Origin: Progne subis subis
Taxonomy: Eukaryota > Chordata > Aves > Passeriformes > Hirundinidae
Direction of reading: 5' to 3'
NCBI GenBank assembly: GCA_022316685.1
Contig: JAKJHU010000066.1
Location: 2,583,140-2,647,139, forward strand
DNA: 64,000 nt
In this document: positions 1 through 12,315 of the stretch, piece after piece
Layout: each line of letters starts with the position of its first letter
Position numbering within the stretch: the stretch's first letter is position 1
Notes under the pieces: generated by a model
Database searches by the model: none
The model's input: the letters and a program-made list of their open reading frames with translations, nothing else
Told to the model about the DNA's origin: nothing
Translations under genes and position numbers: made by a program

Positions 1-1160
1 CTCTGAATTTTATCACCTTGCCTCTTCCAGCCACTTCATTTAGGATGAGACAACGATCCTGGGGAAGTGCTTGTTGCTTCCCATTGATTATAGAGGGTCT
101 GGATATCAAGTATGCCTCAAACTTCAACTTGGGGAGAGGAGGTCTCCTTAAAGTATGACTTGATATTTTTGTCCTTGTGGTAGCATCAAGCAAATGGAGC
201 AAAATCATCATTTTGCTCTACAAAAGTGAGGAAATCAAATTCTAAAAAGTGGTTCAAAGGATACTGCTCCTCATGTATTCTCTATCAACATCTCACTTAC
301 TAGGCCAGTGAAAGCTAAAAAACATTAACCAGGTTTTCTACTACTTAGGTGAGCTCTCCATGTGTCTAATGTCATTGCTGCATTTAAAACAATGTTTTTT
401 TCTTTAAGTTAATGTCTCAGTGAGAGAGTTGATTTGTCAAGCTCTTTTCTCAGGTTTTGTAGAAATGTAATACCTTTGAACAACTACTGTTTTTCCCTTC
501 TTATTTCCCCCACTTCAATTTAATGTAGCAGGTTAATATTTCCTCACCAGTGAAATGAAATAATTTCTGTGGGTTTTTTGTTTTTTTTTTTTTTCATTAT
601 TACTTTGAAAAAGGCCAATAACAGGGACAAAATAACACACAAGATAAACCCAGTTTGCTAAATGAAACCCATCACACTTGCTGATCTGATTTACAAACTC
701 CCAGGTTGCCTTTGCAGTTCTCCATTCTCTCGCTTTCCCTCCACAAGTCCCAAAACCCCAGATGCAGTAGGACAACCACTCCATCACTCCTGTCTCATGA
801 CAGTGGAGAAACCACAGCCTTGTGCTACCTGTGATAGGGAAAGAGGTTCCATGGCAGGACCAACAAGCCAAACTGATGTCTCTCAGATGCAGAAGAACGG
901 TTTGACTTGGCAAAATTTGTGTCGGTATTGATGGAAACTGCCAGTATCATAGCAGAAAACAGGAGCATTCAGAGATACAGCAGAATTCCATGCCTCATCC
1001 CTACACAGGTGTTATCTACACAGAATATCTGAAATTATTTAAATTTTATTAATGACAAAATATTAAATCATATTAATTTAAAATATATTAAAAATATAAA
1101 ATAAAATATCATGAAAATTAAAAGTCTCTGGGGAGGAACTTTTTACAAAGGAAACGAAGG
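1..1160. other. Non-coding single-copy DNA
   Basis: No exon, RNA gene or transposon is recognisable here. A T-rich run lies near 573-595. Positions about 1030-1120 are very AT-rich, with repeated ATATTAAA-like words. Reading frames of 126 codons (minus, 533-913) and 89 codons (plus, 662-931) overlap on opposite strands and resemble no known protein, so I treat them as chance. Confidence 0.6.
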
Positions 1161-1390
1161 GCAGTGGTTTTGAGCTAACAGAGGGCACATTTAGCTCAGA
1201 TATTAGAAAGAAATTCTTCCCTGTGAGGGTGGTGAGGCCCTGGCACAGGTTGCCTAAAGGAGATGGAAGTGTCCAAGCCCAGTTCGAATGGGGCTTGGAG
1301 TAACCTGGGCCAGTGGAAGGTGTCCCTGCCCATGGCAGGGGGTTGGAACAAGATGGGCTTTAAGGTCATCTTCAACACAAATTCCATGAA
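1161..1390 (+). mobile_element. CR1 LINE, 3' fragment
   Basis: This is the 3' untranslated end of a chicken-repeat-1 (CR1) non-LTR retrotransposon, truncated at its 5' side as nearly all CR1 copies are. Visible landmarks in order are the 'TTAGAAAGAAATTCTTCCCTG' type block, 'GAGGCCCTGGCACAGGTTGCC', 'CCAGTGGAAGGTGTCCCTGC', 'CCATGGCAGGGGGTTGGAAC' and a degraded end at 'ATTCCATGAA'. There is no poly-A tail, as expected for CR1. The copy is diverged and does not encode protein. Confidence 0.88.
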
Positions 1391-1793
1391 TATTTCTTTC
1401 TATATGAACTTGAGAGCAACCACATAGTTCTTTGCAAGATAACCTAAATCAGCTTGAGAATTGCTGTAATTATATTTTCAGTGGAAACCTATTCCATGAG
1501 CTGCTGAGAAAAATTTGTGAAGTGCTTCAAATCTGATTCAGGAAAAGTCTCTATTTCCATTAATAAAACTGTTCCATCAGAAGAGGTATTTCAATTTTTT
1601 TTTTTTTTTTTAAATATAATCAATCCAACCTCTGTCTAAATTTTTGTTATGTAGGACCCAACAATATTTGGGTTTCTCGTGTTCAATTAGACAATTGAAG
1701 TCTTGTAGGCAGACAAAATTTTAATTTTTCAGAATCTCTGCAGCAATGAATTGTAAGTACAGCATCTATGTGACCTCCATATGGATTTGGGGG
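1391..1793. other. Non-coding spacer
   Basis: Unique AT-rich sequence with a short T run near 1595-1611. No gene or repeat family is recognised. Confidence 0.55.
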
Positions 1794-1811
1794 AAAAAAA
1801 AAAAAAAAAAG

Positions 1812-1862
<51 letters not shown>
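1794..1862 (+). repeat. Poly-A tract (about 69 bp)
   Basis: This is an almost pure A run interrupted by one G at 1811. It is followed by C-interrupted A-rich sequence to about 1888. No AATAAA lies just upstream and there is no recognisable retrocopy body, so I read it as a mononucleotide microsatellite. The poly-lysine and poly-phenylalanine reading frames across it are artefacts. Confidence 0.95.
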
Positions 1863-1863
<1 letters not shown>

Positions 1864-2488
1864 AAAACAAAACCACCACCCAAAAAAACCTTTTGGTGAA
1901 ATTCCTGGGGCAAGTAGTTTTAATGCAAGTATTCATTCAGTGCAGCAATAATAAAAGATTCAAATAAATCCAAGTGAAACATTAAGCAGAACTTTGTGTG
2001 TATGTAGGAGGGGTGCCCTGGGGAGCACACTGTGGTTTGCAGTATTCACAGAGACAGGACGTTAAATACACACGCACGAAAACACAAAGTTAAAATATTG
2101 TAAAGACCTTGCCATAAACCTGCCAGGAATCAGGGAAATTTGGAGCAATGATAACTCACAAGGGGTTTGATTCTACTCTCACTCATGCTGGCTCCACATC
2201 AGTGTCACGCGTTTGACATCCCGGGCTTTGCTATCAATTCACACCAGTTTAGGAAGAACCAAGTTCTGCCCTATTAACTGTTGATGTTCTGCTACTTAAC
2301 TGTGACCTCAAGACCATAACAGCCATCAAAGGAACCTCATCATTTCAAGCCTTTATTTTGATTAAATCAACATTTGGAGAGAAAAAAGATCCTGTGTGTG
2401 CAATCTTTCATGCTGTCTTTCAGTCCCTGAATTTTTTCCATTATTAAAAACTGACCTGCAGTGATAAATGGTTCCCATAGGAACACAG
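1863..2488. other. Non-coding spacer
   Basis: Unique sequence with no reading frame of note and no recognisable repeat. Confidence 0.55.
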
Positions 2489-2715
2489 TATCACAGAATG
2501 GTTTAGGTACATTAGAGGTCATCTAATTCCAGCCCCTCTGTCACAAGCAGGGACACCTTCCACTAGATCAGGTTGCACAGAGCTCCATCCAACCTGGCCT
2601 TGAACATTTCCAGGGATGGGACATCCACAGCTTCTCTGGACAACTTGTCCTGGTGCCTCACCACCGTCATAGTAAAGAATTCCTTCCTAATATCCAATAA
2701 GTCTTGCTTCTCAGC
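2489..2715 (-). mobile_element. CR1 LINE, 3' fragment
   Basis: This is a minus-strand CR1 3' end. On the plus strand it begins with the reversed 3' terminus 'TCACAGAATGGTTTAGG', then shows 'AGGGACACCTTCCACTAGAT', 'CATCCAACCTGGCCTTGAAC' and 'CAGGGATGGGACATCCACAG', and ends near 'TTCCTTCCTAATATCC'. The 99-codon plus-strand frame at 2573-2872 is an antisense reading of this element and not a gene. Confidence 0.93.
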
Positions 2716-5091
2716 ATTTGCCGTCAACAGGTCTTATTATGCCTGGGCAAAGCTCCATCCTAACATGATTTCCAGTTCAGAGCTGGCCTACATCCAGCCA
2801 GCTCAGAGTGCAGGCAAAATGGGCTTTGTGCATTTGTGCCCATCTATGTCAACGTGCCCTGAGAAGCTCTGAGCTAAACCATCCTAACTGTCCGAGATAT
2901 TTGGAAAGAGAGGGCATATTTTTCTCCCTGAGGAAAATCAAAATTGCTTGCACATGTAAGACTGACTTGTGGTTTGTGATGAAGAGGCTCTGTCAAACTA
3001 ATGGCCAACTGGTGATTAAAAGTCACTTTATGTTTACTGTACTGAGAGCTAGTATAAAGTAGCAGATGGCTTTTTTTATTGTGCCACAAATTTAAAAAAC
3101 TTTATTTTCCACTATTATGAAATGCTAAATTCTGAAAAAGGAAAGACTTCTGTGGTTTATGTGTTTCTAAAACTAGAAACTATTACTTGTAGGCGTGAGA
3201 CATTTATTACTAATTCTTGAGGGGCCCTTTGTGAACAAGTCACTCTCATTCAGTAGCTGGAGCTCTACACCTGCTTCCAAGCAAGCATTTTGGAGGAATA
3301 AATGCTGGGGAGAAGAGACAAAAAGGAGGAGCTTCTTATTGAACATGCTGAGTGCTCCTAAAAGCTATTGAATCCTTCCTGTTCTTGAGGCGGAATTTTT
3401 CAAAATAATTTTTTGGTAGAACTCACATTTGGTTTGGTCATCTGCAGGATAAAATTAGGATTCAGCTCCAGACAGACACCCAAACTTACATGTCTGTGTG
3501 TAGATATTTGTTTGTGAATTATGGTCCTAGCTCAGTTGCTCACACATAGGTGTCAACTATAATTTCATAAATTGTGGGCTACCCAAGCCACTTCTATACA
3601 TGATAGAAATGACACAAACTTATGGAAAGCCAAAGCCCTTTTGGAGAGATGTTCAAAAACCTTTAGGAAAATGCCACAGGGCATTTCAAAGAGTACAAGG
3701 CTCCATTTAAGGGCATCTGAATTGAAAGAGGGTGACATGGTACCTGCAACCAGGATATCTGCTGGAGGTGAGGACAGATCCACTAGGATAGCACAGACAG
3801 CACTAAACACCCACTAATCTGCAGTCTGGAGGATGCAGCTGAGCAAATCTGTCTACAGCAGAGTAAAATGAAATACAGGCTCCACAGACTGTCTTTACTA
3901 CATCTCCATTCCCTCCTAAGAGGAAAAAAAAAAGGCATCTACCTCACATGGAGACTTCCAAAATTCCAGTCTCTAACCGAACCCTGGCTCAGACATCACA
4001 AATAAATTATTTACTCTGATTTCTATTAAAGTCATGAAGTGAGACAGGGGGTGATTGACCCCACTTATCTTGGACTTCTGCCTTAGAATGGGATGAATCA
4101 ATCTCCAGAGCTGCCTGTGTCTCCCCACTGAACAAAAATTGAGCCTTCCCAACCAGATTAAATGCATTGCCTGTCTTTTAGATGATGGAACAGCCCACCC
4201 TGTCCACAGGCATCTCTTTTCACTGGTATCAGCATTTATTAACTTAGTGGAAGGATAGCCCAAGTCTCAGCACTTCTGGGAAGCCCACCTCTAACATCTT
4301 GAAGTTCACTAACGTAGTTTTCTTTCACGCATCCCAGGAACTTGTGGCTCAGGGAGATCTTGAGCCAGAAACGTATCTTTGTAATCCACAGCCTTAGATG
4401 ATCCTTTATTTCACATGTTTGTGCAATTTCTCATCTAATCCATGGGATCTTATTATTATCCAGACATTTCACGGCAAAAGAGGAATCTCTTCCTTCTGTA
4501 TGCTTTGAACTTGTCATCTATTAATTCCATAAGGATCCCTACTAAATGTCCTTTGAAAACATAGACCAGCTGTGTGCCAGTTTAATAAAATTGCTCTCTT
4601 AGTTGTAGCCAAAATCTGCTTGGTAACTTTATCAAAGTTGTTGTTGTTCATATTGTACCTGAGTGCTCAGGGCAGAAGGAGAACCAGTTTCTCATTGCTT
4701 CTACTTTGGAGCCTCCCAGGGAAAAGGATTCACCTCAGATACAAAGAAATTCAGTGAAATGTACCAGTGACTCATACCAGATGCACTGGAGTTGTAATGA
4801 TTTGCATTATGAAATCAGGTTCCATGGCTTTGCTCCAGATGAAATTCATGTGATTTTTCTTTCATTCTATAAAAAGTAGTCAGAAACCTCACATAAGCAA
4901 GTGTTATTGTGGTGTCTGAAACGGGAGAAATCTGGAGGAGAAACAAGAGAAATATAAACAAAATTACTTCATGAATTACTGTGATTTCTATTGAAATTTT
5001 CACCTTAGTGTGCCTGTACTCCTTATAAGGCACTCTGGATATGTGCATGTGCACAGAAAATCACTTTTCTCAGCACTATATTTATGCAGAG
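2716..5091. other. Non-coding single-copy DNA
   Basis: About 2.4 kb with no recognisable gene or repeat. Frames of 81 codons occur on both strands at about 3565-3817 and are mirror shadows of each other. A 12-A run lies near 3921-3932. Confidence 0.55.
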
Positions 5092-5365
5092 ACAGGAAGG
5101 ATGGTTTTGTGGTTGAGAAAGTGATGCGGGACTTGAGAGATCTGGGTATTATTCCAACACACTTCCTCTGCAAATTTGGGCAAGTTACATAGGTCCCGAT
5201 CCTGAAAACCCCAGTGCACCTGCTAAAATCTGCTGTCATAAGTGGTGTCAGTGAACAGGACAGATTAGACATGGAGAGAAGAGGAAGCAGCAAAGAGGTT
5301 TTGAGCTTTTCATACTTCAGCTATCCCCTGTGAAATGGGAGTGTAAATTAATCCTCTGCTCATTA
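5092..5365 (+). mobile_element. MIR-like SINE relic, interrupted
   Basis: Two blocks follow the MIR (tRNA-derived CORE-SINE) order. Block one (about 5092-5198) has the head region 'TTGTGGTTGAGAAAGTGATG', then 'GACTTGAGAGATCTGGGT', then the core word 'TTTGGGCAAGTTACAT'. Block two (about 5316-5365) resumes with 'CCCTGTGAAATGGGAGTGTA', equivalent to the MIR 'CTGTAAAATGGG' block. About 118 bp of other sequence separates them, which suggests an insertion. MIR elements are ancient, so heavy divergence is expected. The assignment is by eye. Confidence 0.6.
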
Positions 5366-5859
5366 TCCGCTTGATTCATCTTCTGCACTCTTTCCAGAGC
5401 TTGTCCCATTGGACTTTTGGATTATAAAGATATCTCAGATGCGCCTTATAGGACCATACAAGATGGTCACCAATGGTCCATGATATTTCTATTGCTCCTC
5501 TGCCTGCCGTGCTCCAATTCCCATGCACATCTCTACTCCCTCTAGCTCATACAAAATCTCTTCTTTTTGCTATTTTCTCCCTACCAGGAGCAGAGATGAT
5601 TCAGAGCACGTGAAGTTCAGGGCTAGTATTTCTCAACCAGGCACCATGGAACTGCTCACACTTTTTCTTTCAGTATTCAGGACTAAGCAGACCAAATTAT
5701 CTTTGTTTTGGTTTTCCTTTTAATCATTATTCAAATGGCTGCAACAGTGCATGCCTTATGTTTAGTTTAGAAAGTACATTACATCAGGGGTTGTTTTTCC
5801 AGTCTTGTGTTCTTTTAAATGTCCTTTCTGCCCTTGCCTTGTCTGCTCTTTTATAAGCA
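5366..5859. other. Non-coding spacer
   Basis: Unique AT-rich sequence with no recognisable gene or repeat. Confidence 0.5.
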
Positions 5860-6190
5860 AGCTTGGAAAGAGGAAACATTTGGGTTACATTACGAGCTGT
5901 TCAGTCTGGCTGGGAAGCAGAGCTATTGTCACTCACTATGGTTTACTCACTTTGACTTCCTCTACGAACCAACAAATCTTTGGCAGCGACTCCAGAGCTG
6001 AGTTAATTGTTAATAATTCGTGGCCTCCCTATATATGTCATCTGGGTAATTATTGCAGTCTGCCAAGATGGAAGAAAGGGCAACAGCTCGCAGGCTAAGT
6101 CCAGAAAATAAAGATCTTGTCAAAGGGAGGCCTTGTTTTGGGCTTTATTCTGGCCTATCTGTGTTTTGTGATGCTGAAGGCGCACAATCA
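5860..6190. promoter_or_regulatory. Candidate conserved non-coding element
   Basis: A unique, low-repeat block with sequence texture typical of conserved enhancers. It contains a GTTAATTGTTAAT element at 6002-6014, close to the HNF1 consensus GTTAATNATTAAC (two mismatches), followed by TAATAATTCG and a TGGGTAATTATTGCAG homeodomain-like core. No coding frame is convincing. The role is inferred; conservation was not tested. Confidence 0.3.
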
Positions 6191-7099
6191 GAAACCTCAC
6201 TAATTCTCCCACCAGGAGAGACCCTCAGGTAGTCACAGTGCTGTGGAAGCAATTCCCACCATTCTCATGGACAGTCCTGAGGGCAGCATCTGTGGTGCCC
6301 AGTTCCTGTCAGCAACTGGTTCATCATTGTAACCAGCAAATTCCACTCATGGGAGAAGTCGCAACAGAATAAGTATTCTCTAGTTATTTCAGGGGAGCTG
6401 GTTTTATCATAACCAAAGTGATGATCTGTCCACACACTGATATTCAAGTCCAAATACACCATTTCTTTAAGCAATGCTTGCATGGCAGTGTGGGATCAGT
6501 AGCAGACGTGGTCACTGGCGCAATCATTTGGTGGATTACTCAGGAAATGTGAGATAATTGCAAACTAATTTCAGGCTTCATTCAGGGACACTCCCCTCAT
6601 GCCTCCTCCTGCTCTGCAGGAGTCCTTTCCCTTTCTTGATAGACTCACACCAAAGTCCCACAATGCCAACAAAATATTTCCAGTGAATGTAAATTTTTGT
6701 CATAACTACTAATATTAAGTTTAATTTTCCTTTCTGGCTGCATATTTTGTAGTAATAGCACCAAAAGGCAGAAGAGCACATTAGCTTTTTTAAGAGCTCC
6801 AAACAATACTGCACAGCCCTGTTACCCACCCTGTGATGTTTATTGCCCCATTTTGCACCATACAACATTTCTCAGTAAGGGAGATAAGGGTATTAACTCT
6901 CATTAAAACATCAGGGGAAGAAATATGCAGAGAAAATGCTTCTATCTGAACTGGAATATAAACTAAGCCCTAGGAACAAAAGACTCTCCAACTAATTGCA
7001 AGGTTTCTTGTACTTTTATAATGTAAAGTTGCACAAAACCCCCTCACTATTAAGTAAAAATAAGATGCTTTGCAGCTCCCTAGCCTCCAGTAACCAAGG
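6191..7099. other. Non-coding single-copy DNA
   Basis: No recognisable gene, RNA or repeat. The minus-strand frames of 72 and 96 codons (6265-6483, 6578-6868) match nothing known. Confidence 0.5.
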
Positions 7100-7262
7100 A
7101 TCTCAAATCTCTTTATAAACATTATAAGCATGAATTAATTTAGACTGCTAACAGCCCTGAAAAGCAGGTACTATTAATCCTTCTTAATGTATAGGTAAAG
7201 TGAGGCATCGAGTGATGAAATGAGTTAGTCACTAAGTGAATCAGTAGCTGATCCAAAAATAA
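7100..7262 (-). mobile_element. MIR-like SINE relic
   Basis: On the plus strand this reads as the reverse of a MIR 3' part: 'CTTTATAAACATTATAAGC', then 'AACAGCCCTGAAAAGCAGGT', then 'GGTACTATTAATCC', then 'TAGGTAAAGTGAGGCATCGA' (equivalent to the 'GAAACTGAGGCA' block), ending at a diverged 'GAATCAGTAGCTGATCC'. The order and spacing match MIR well, although identity is low. Confidence 0.7.
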
Positions 7263-7559
7263 ATAGTTCTAAGTAGCTTTGCACTCTAAAATAAACAGGC
7301 TGGAAAAGAGAAGGTATGGGATGGCAGGGGGTGGAAATGAGAGAACAAGAGATAGTAGGGAATTCCAGAAAGTGATATTGTATGACGACAGCGCCTCTTG
7401 AAGCACCTAAATAACTCATATGTCATTATTAAATATTTATTGTCCCAATTTCGGGGATTTGGGGAGAGAGGGAAGCCGGTTCTGCTACATCTGTTCTTAA
7501 CAAGTACGTTTCTTCTAAGCTTCCATTAAGGAGAATTTCAACAAGAAAAGCTGAGGGGG

Positions 7560-7611
7560 AAAAAAAAAAAAAAGAAAAAAAAAAAAAAAAGGGAAAAAAA
7601 AAAAAAAAAAA
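7560..7611 (+). repeat. A-rich microsatellite
   Basis: Three A runs (14, 16 and 18 bases) are separated by a single G at 7574 and a GGG at 7591-7593. The poly-phenylalanine stretch in the minus-strand frame at 7429-7683 comes from this tract. Confidence 0.95.
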
Positions 7612-10600
7612 CCAAACAACTTTCTGGAATACTTTTAGAGAGAGAACCAAGACAAAATGCATGGGGGCAGCTGAAAGTGCCATCAGCGGTCATAGGTTGC
7701 ATTCATTGTGGAGTCATCTAAGGAGAAGCTGCCAGTGCAGCTTAACCTCAAGGACCATGCTCTGGGCATCATCTTTTGGGGAATTTATTCAGGTTTTGCC
7801 TCTAGCTGACACATGAGGGGCCCATCCTCCCTTTCTGCCACTGGTGGGGCAGAAGTTTGCCCAGTTTCCAAGCCACGAAACTACATCCACCACTCACTGG
7901 GAATGTTCTGCCCCTATTTAAAAAGCCCATTTTGCCGTCTCCAGAAGGAGAGGCAGGAGACATGATTGGCTCCAGCAGCTCAGTGATAGATTTGTGCATG
8001 CAGCCTGCTTGGAGAAGGAGGCAGTAACTCTGGAACTGATTAAGAGACATTTACAGGGCTTGGAGGAAAGCACATGCACTTCAGCAAGACCACGCAAATG
8101 ATGACCAGGAGAGGGGCACCTAATTAGTGCTCAAGTGGTCTTAGAAAAGGGTTCCTTAAAGGAGAAGTTCCCACCCTTCTAAACTACTGTTCACATCCAC
8201 CCTTCAAGACTCCCGAAGGATGCTGTAATTACAAACCAAATTCATCGTGGTTCCTCCTCACCTCAGAACAAACAGCACAAACAGCACAGGTTTGAGCCTC
8301 CCTGTTCAAACCATCTTAGCCATCCTAACCTGCAAACTGGCTGCTCCTTGAGCTGAGACATCAAGATCTCCACACCGGTTTCATTCTCAGGTTTGCTGTG
8401 GAGGTGAAGAGCAAGAGAGATTTTCACACAGGCAGGTGCAGAAATACCCAAATTTTTCAGCCCAGGCTCAGAGCCAGCTCCAGTTCAGCCTGTATGTTTT
8501 GTCAGCTCATTCACAATACAGTTGAGTGCAAGACACAGCCTGATTCCTCACCTTGGAGCAGGGGAAGGTGAGCTTAAATCTGTCAGTGCTCAGTGGGGAT
8601 CTCGGATCCATACTACTTGTCCCAGAAGAGGACCTGGGGCTGGCATAGCCTGCAGCTGCCACACTGCTATCATGAAATGACATCTGGAGAGGAGGGAAGG
8701 TCTGAAACCATCTTTGATTCTTCTGAATGAGATCAGGAATAAACAGGAGAAATCACAAAATCAAGTGAGCAGAAAGGTAAGGAAAAGTTGAGTAATGAAG
8801 CCTGGATTCAAGCTGTCCATACCCACTTCAGCAGAGGAATGCAGATGACACAGACCCTCCCTCCTCGACGGACTGACTGCTGTGTACAGGATGTTTTGTT
8901 CTTTTCCTTTCCTGTTTTCTCTTCTTTATGGGCCAGTGTTTTTGTTTTGTTTCTTTTCTCCTTTTCTCTTTCCAAATCACAGCTCAGTCCAACATAAATT
9001 ATTTTCTTTTTTTTTGTGTGTGTGTTTGTTTTTTTTTTCCTAATTCTATTTCTAGAGCAGGATACAGAGGATGCTCTCTAGGAAAAAGAAAGATTTTTTT
9101 TTTTTCTCTTAATTTGCCTCCCCCACTTACCATCTGAGAATGGTGTTGAGTATGTGATCCCTAAGTGGATTCCTGTACAGATATTTTGGACTAGATGATG
9201 TGTTTTGCACCCCGTGCAGCTGATGCAAATCTACTTTGTGCAGGGATTTCAGAGCTGGCTTGATGAGCCCAGCTGCTTCACAGCAGCCTCCTTGGTCACC
9301 TCACTAGCTGCAGATTTGGCACAAAGGATTCAGCTTCCCAGAAAGGTGCCAGCATGAAGCTGATGCTGACATCCATCTCTACTTACACCTGCTTCATCCA
9401 AGCTGCCTTGGGCCCACACTACGGTACAAAGCACAATCAAAGCACCACCTTTTACAGAGATTTGAGGTAGCTTGTTTGGCCCAGTCCCATCCTGCTCAAA
9501 TTTCCTCACTCGTCTGAGCACTTACCTCTCTCTGTCCTTCAGCCGCATCCTTCTTTCATGCATTTGTGGTTAGACAAGTCAGGGTTTATTGTCCAGTTGA
9601 TGGGCAAGCACTGAGTATGACCTGAGAGTGAGTTTTGACACCTCCACCAACCTTCTTGAGACACGCTCACAGTTTTCTCCATCTGAGAGTAGTGCACTGC
9701 TGAAAAGCTGCAAAACACATGAAAACAACAAGCAGGTTACCTGCATTCCTGTTTGTTTGTCCAGAATCCGGAAGTCAGTACAAAACAGACAGCTGGGAAA
9801 AGTGGTGGTTTTGGATGTTGGTGGATTTTCTGACCCTCCAGGACCACACCAAACACCATGTCCATCAGGCACAGGTGGCTCCTTCTGGCCCCTCCAGGCA
9901 CTGAGAAACACATGAATTAGTCTCTCAGGACACAGACAAAACCAATACAGCTGCAAGGGCAGGCACCTACAGGCATTTAGAAGAGCAGACAGCACAGCTC
10001 CAATTGTGGAGACAGGAGGATGTCCTTCCCTCCACGTGTACTGCCTGTAGTTCCCTAATGAACTCTGATATTATAAGGAAGCAGCTACCTCACCCCTGCG
10101 AAACTGGTGGAAGTCCTCCCTTTATCTCTTCTTGCACTGCTTTTTCAGTTCTGAAACACAGCCACTCCTTCCCCCTCTCAAGGGTGGCCAGAGAAGGAAA
10201 GGGAGACCTTACCTCACCCATTCCACCTCCTTACTCCCTACCCCACATGTCAATATTATGTAATATGTTCTCATCGTTGCAGTTCATATTAATGAATGAA
10301 ACAATCTCCTAGAACAATGGGCCTCCATAATGCCTTGACCACCTGGTGTTGTTTTGTTTTGTTTTGTTTTATTGGCTTCACAGCCAGTACCTTTTTTCTG
10401 CCCCATAAAAGAATTAGTCAATCCACGAGCGCAGGTCTGGCTTTTCGCGCTGCCACGGGAAGAGGTGGGGAAGGCAGCTCTTCACCAGCGAGTGTTTACA
10501 ACCTGCTGGGCCTCACTGCCGTCACAAATGCTGCCAGATGAGCCCAATCCCACGCATCCCTTTCACCTTCAAAGCCTTTCGCCTCTGCATCTCAGCGCAC

Positions 10601-10977
10601 CAGCAGAAAACGAGGCTCTTGCAGGGCTCAGGGATGAACCATCCACTCCTCTCCAGAGACGAGAAAGGTTCTAAAACTTCAAGTGTAACCCCGAGAGCAA
10701 AAGCCTGACCAAAGAGCAAAGATCAGCAGTATTTCTCAAGCCTGTTTTGAAGGTGCTTTTGAGTCTTCCCATCACTACTCGGAGGCTGCTGCCTATCCCC
10801 ATGACCACAATATATTAGCTCCAGCAGCTTTTCAGCGACACAGCTTTGCCACAGCTTCCTGCTTTTGAGCATACCTCCTGCACTCGGCTGGAGCTTTGCC
10901 AGCCCCAGCTTTTGTTCAGGTTTGGTTCAATGTAGTACAAGATGGGAGTTTGGGTAAAGGGTGGCTTTTTGTATTGG
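7612..10977. other. Non-coding single-copy DNA
   Basis: About 3.4 kb without a recognisable gene. It holds T-rich low-complexity sequence at about 8895-9110 (including 9006-9039 and a T run at 9094-9106) and a (GTTTT)n microsatellite at about 10350-10370. Positions 10425-10690 carry more CpG than average but no clear promoter. The 138-codon minus-strand frame at 9579-9995 and the 106-codon plus-strand frame at 10354-10674 resemble no known family. Confidence 0.55.
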
Positions 10978-10980
10978 AAA

Positions 10981-11012
<32 letters not shown>
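10978..11012 (+). repeat. A-rich tract
   Basis: A9-T3-A23 run. It is a low-complexity tract with no clear retrocopy upstream. Confidence 0.9.
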
Positions 11013-12315
11013 GGTCCAACACCTGCACCTGAAGACTATAGAGGAGTTGCTTTTTTTTAATGAAACCTCCTTGGTCCTGTTTTGAGACTGTTCACAGACC
11101 CCTATGCATGGGGACATCTGGAAAATGTGCTTCTCATTACTGACAGTTTGCTTCAGGAGCTGCTGCTTTCCCCCCTCCCTCAATACATTGGATATATTCT
11201 TCCCATTTACACCAAAGGTTAACTTAGTTTAAAATGAGTGAGCTGGGTAGGCTCTGAAGGAATGCCCACAATTATTGTTGTAATACATTTAACTAATTAG
11301 TAGTGCTGATCCACCAAGTGTTCTAAGGGAAGGTGAGTCCTTGAGCTAAGTCTAGAGTTAGAGCTTTTCTTCTGAAAAAAGCTGGGCTGGGGGCTTTTTT
11401 CCTTAGCCTCAGAATAACTGAGTTGCCTTACTCGAAGCTGCCTGAGCTAACCTGACATAAAATTATAATGAAAAGAATGGAATTTTTTTACTGGTGTGGA
11501 TTTGCACAGGAGGTCAGTCCTTCATCCCTGAACCCCACCACCAAGAGTTTGCCTTGGAGCAAATACTGAAGGACTTGTATTGCTTGTATTGTTGCTCTGA
11601 TTAGCAAATTGAAGCTGTGCTTTAAGATGTCTTCCTAAACCAAGTTTAAAATCAAGGACATCAAGATGTGCTTTACCTTAGGCTGAGAACCAAAGTTTAC
11701 ATGGTTCCTGCTCTAAAACTTCATAAGATAACAAATACTCCTAAGATAACAAATACAGAAATGTGCTTAAAAACCCCAAGACTAAACGTGTCTTCACCAC
11801 GTCTGCTTCCACAACAGCACGGGCACAGTAAGAGAGAGAAATGTGGTTTTCTAGCACTGACCTGTATTATGACCCTGGGCTACATTTTTCCTACTGTTTC
11901 CCTACTTGTTGTCTTTGTCCCTACAGCTGGAAGCTCTCTGGGGCAAGGGCAATGTCTTATCACAGGAAGGACCTTGAGCAAGCCTTCTCCTGGCATTGTA
12001 GTGGGGCAAATTACCCAAGAAGTTGGTTGAGCAACTGAGGCACAGTGCAAATCATTGTCCTTGTGTGTCCCAACCACACCCAGAGTGGTGGTTTGATGTG
12101 GATTAGGGATTACCTTGCTTGTCCCCATTGACCTGCACCTGATTACAAAGCCAAGATTTTAACACTGACTTTTGGTCTAGGAACATGAGCAAAATGTATC
12201 ACCTTTATTTCACAAAGATCTTGCAGGTCACCTCTCTAACAGAGTGTATTTTGACTGCTGGGATTTGTGTAGGACCTATACTTTTAAAATTCTGAGGTTT
12301 GGGGTTTTTTCTCAA
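11013..12315. other. Non-coding DNA with a possible ancient-LINE tail
   Basis: Mostly unique. An 18-bp-period duplication lies at 11724-11756 (listed separately). Near 11932-11962 the words 'GCTGGAAGCTCTCTGGGGCA' and 'AGGGCAATGTCTTA' recall the tail of ancient L2-type LINEs, but the match is too short to call. The 120-codon plus-strand frame at 11668-12030 spans the tandem duplication and is not a recognised protein. Confidence 0.45.
11724..11756 (+). repeat. 18-bp-period tandem duplication
   Basis: The 15-mer TAAGATAACAAATAC occurs at 11724-11738 and again at 11742-11756, an 18-bp period with only the 3-bp linker differing. This is a simple local duplication. Confidence 0.95.

Noticed and set aside
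1683..1967. Poly-Lys and poly-Phe reading frames on both strands
   Set aside because: They are translations of the A69 tract, not genes.
2573..2872. 99-codon frame over the 2.5 kb CR1
   Set aside because: It is an antisense reading of the CR1 3' untranslated region.
9579..9995. 138-codon minus-strand frame
   Set aside because: No domain, splice context or recognisable homology. Frames of this length are expected by chance in 64 kb.
10425..10690. Moderate CpG enrichment as a possible CpG island
   Set aside because: CpG are spread over 270 bp without a TATA, an initiator or an adjacent transcript-like structure. Weaker than the 14.9 kb cluster.
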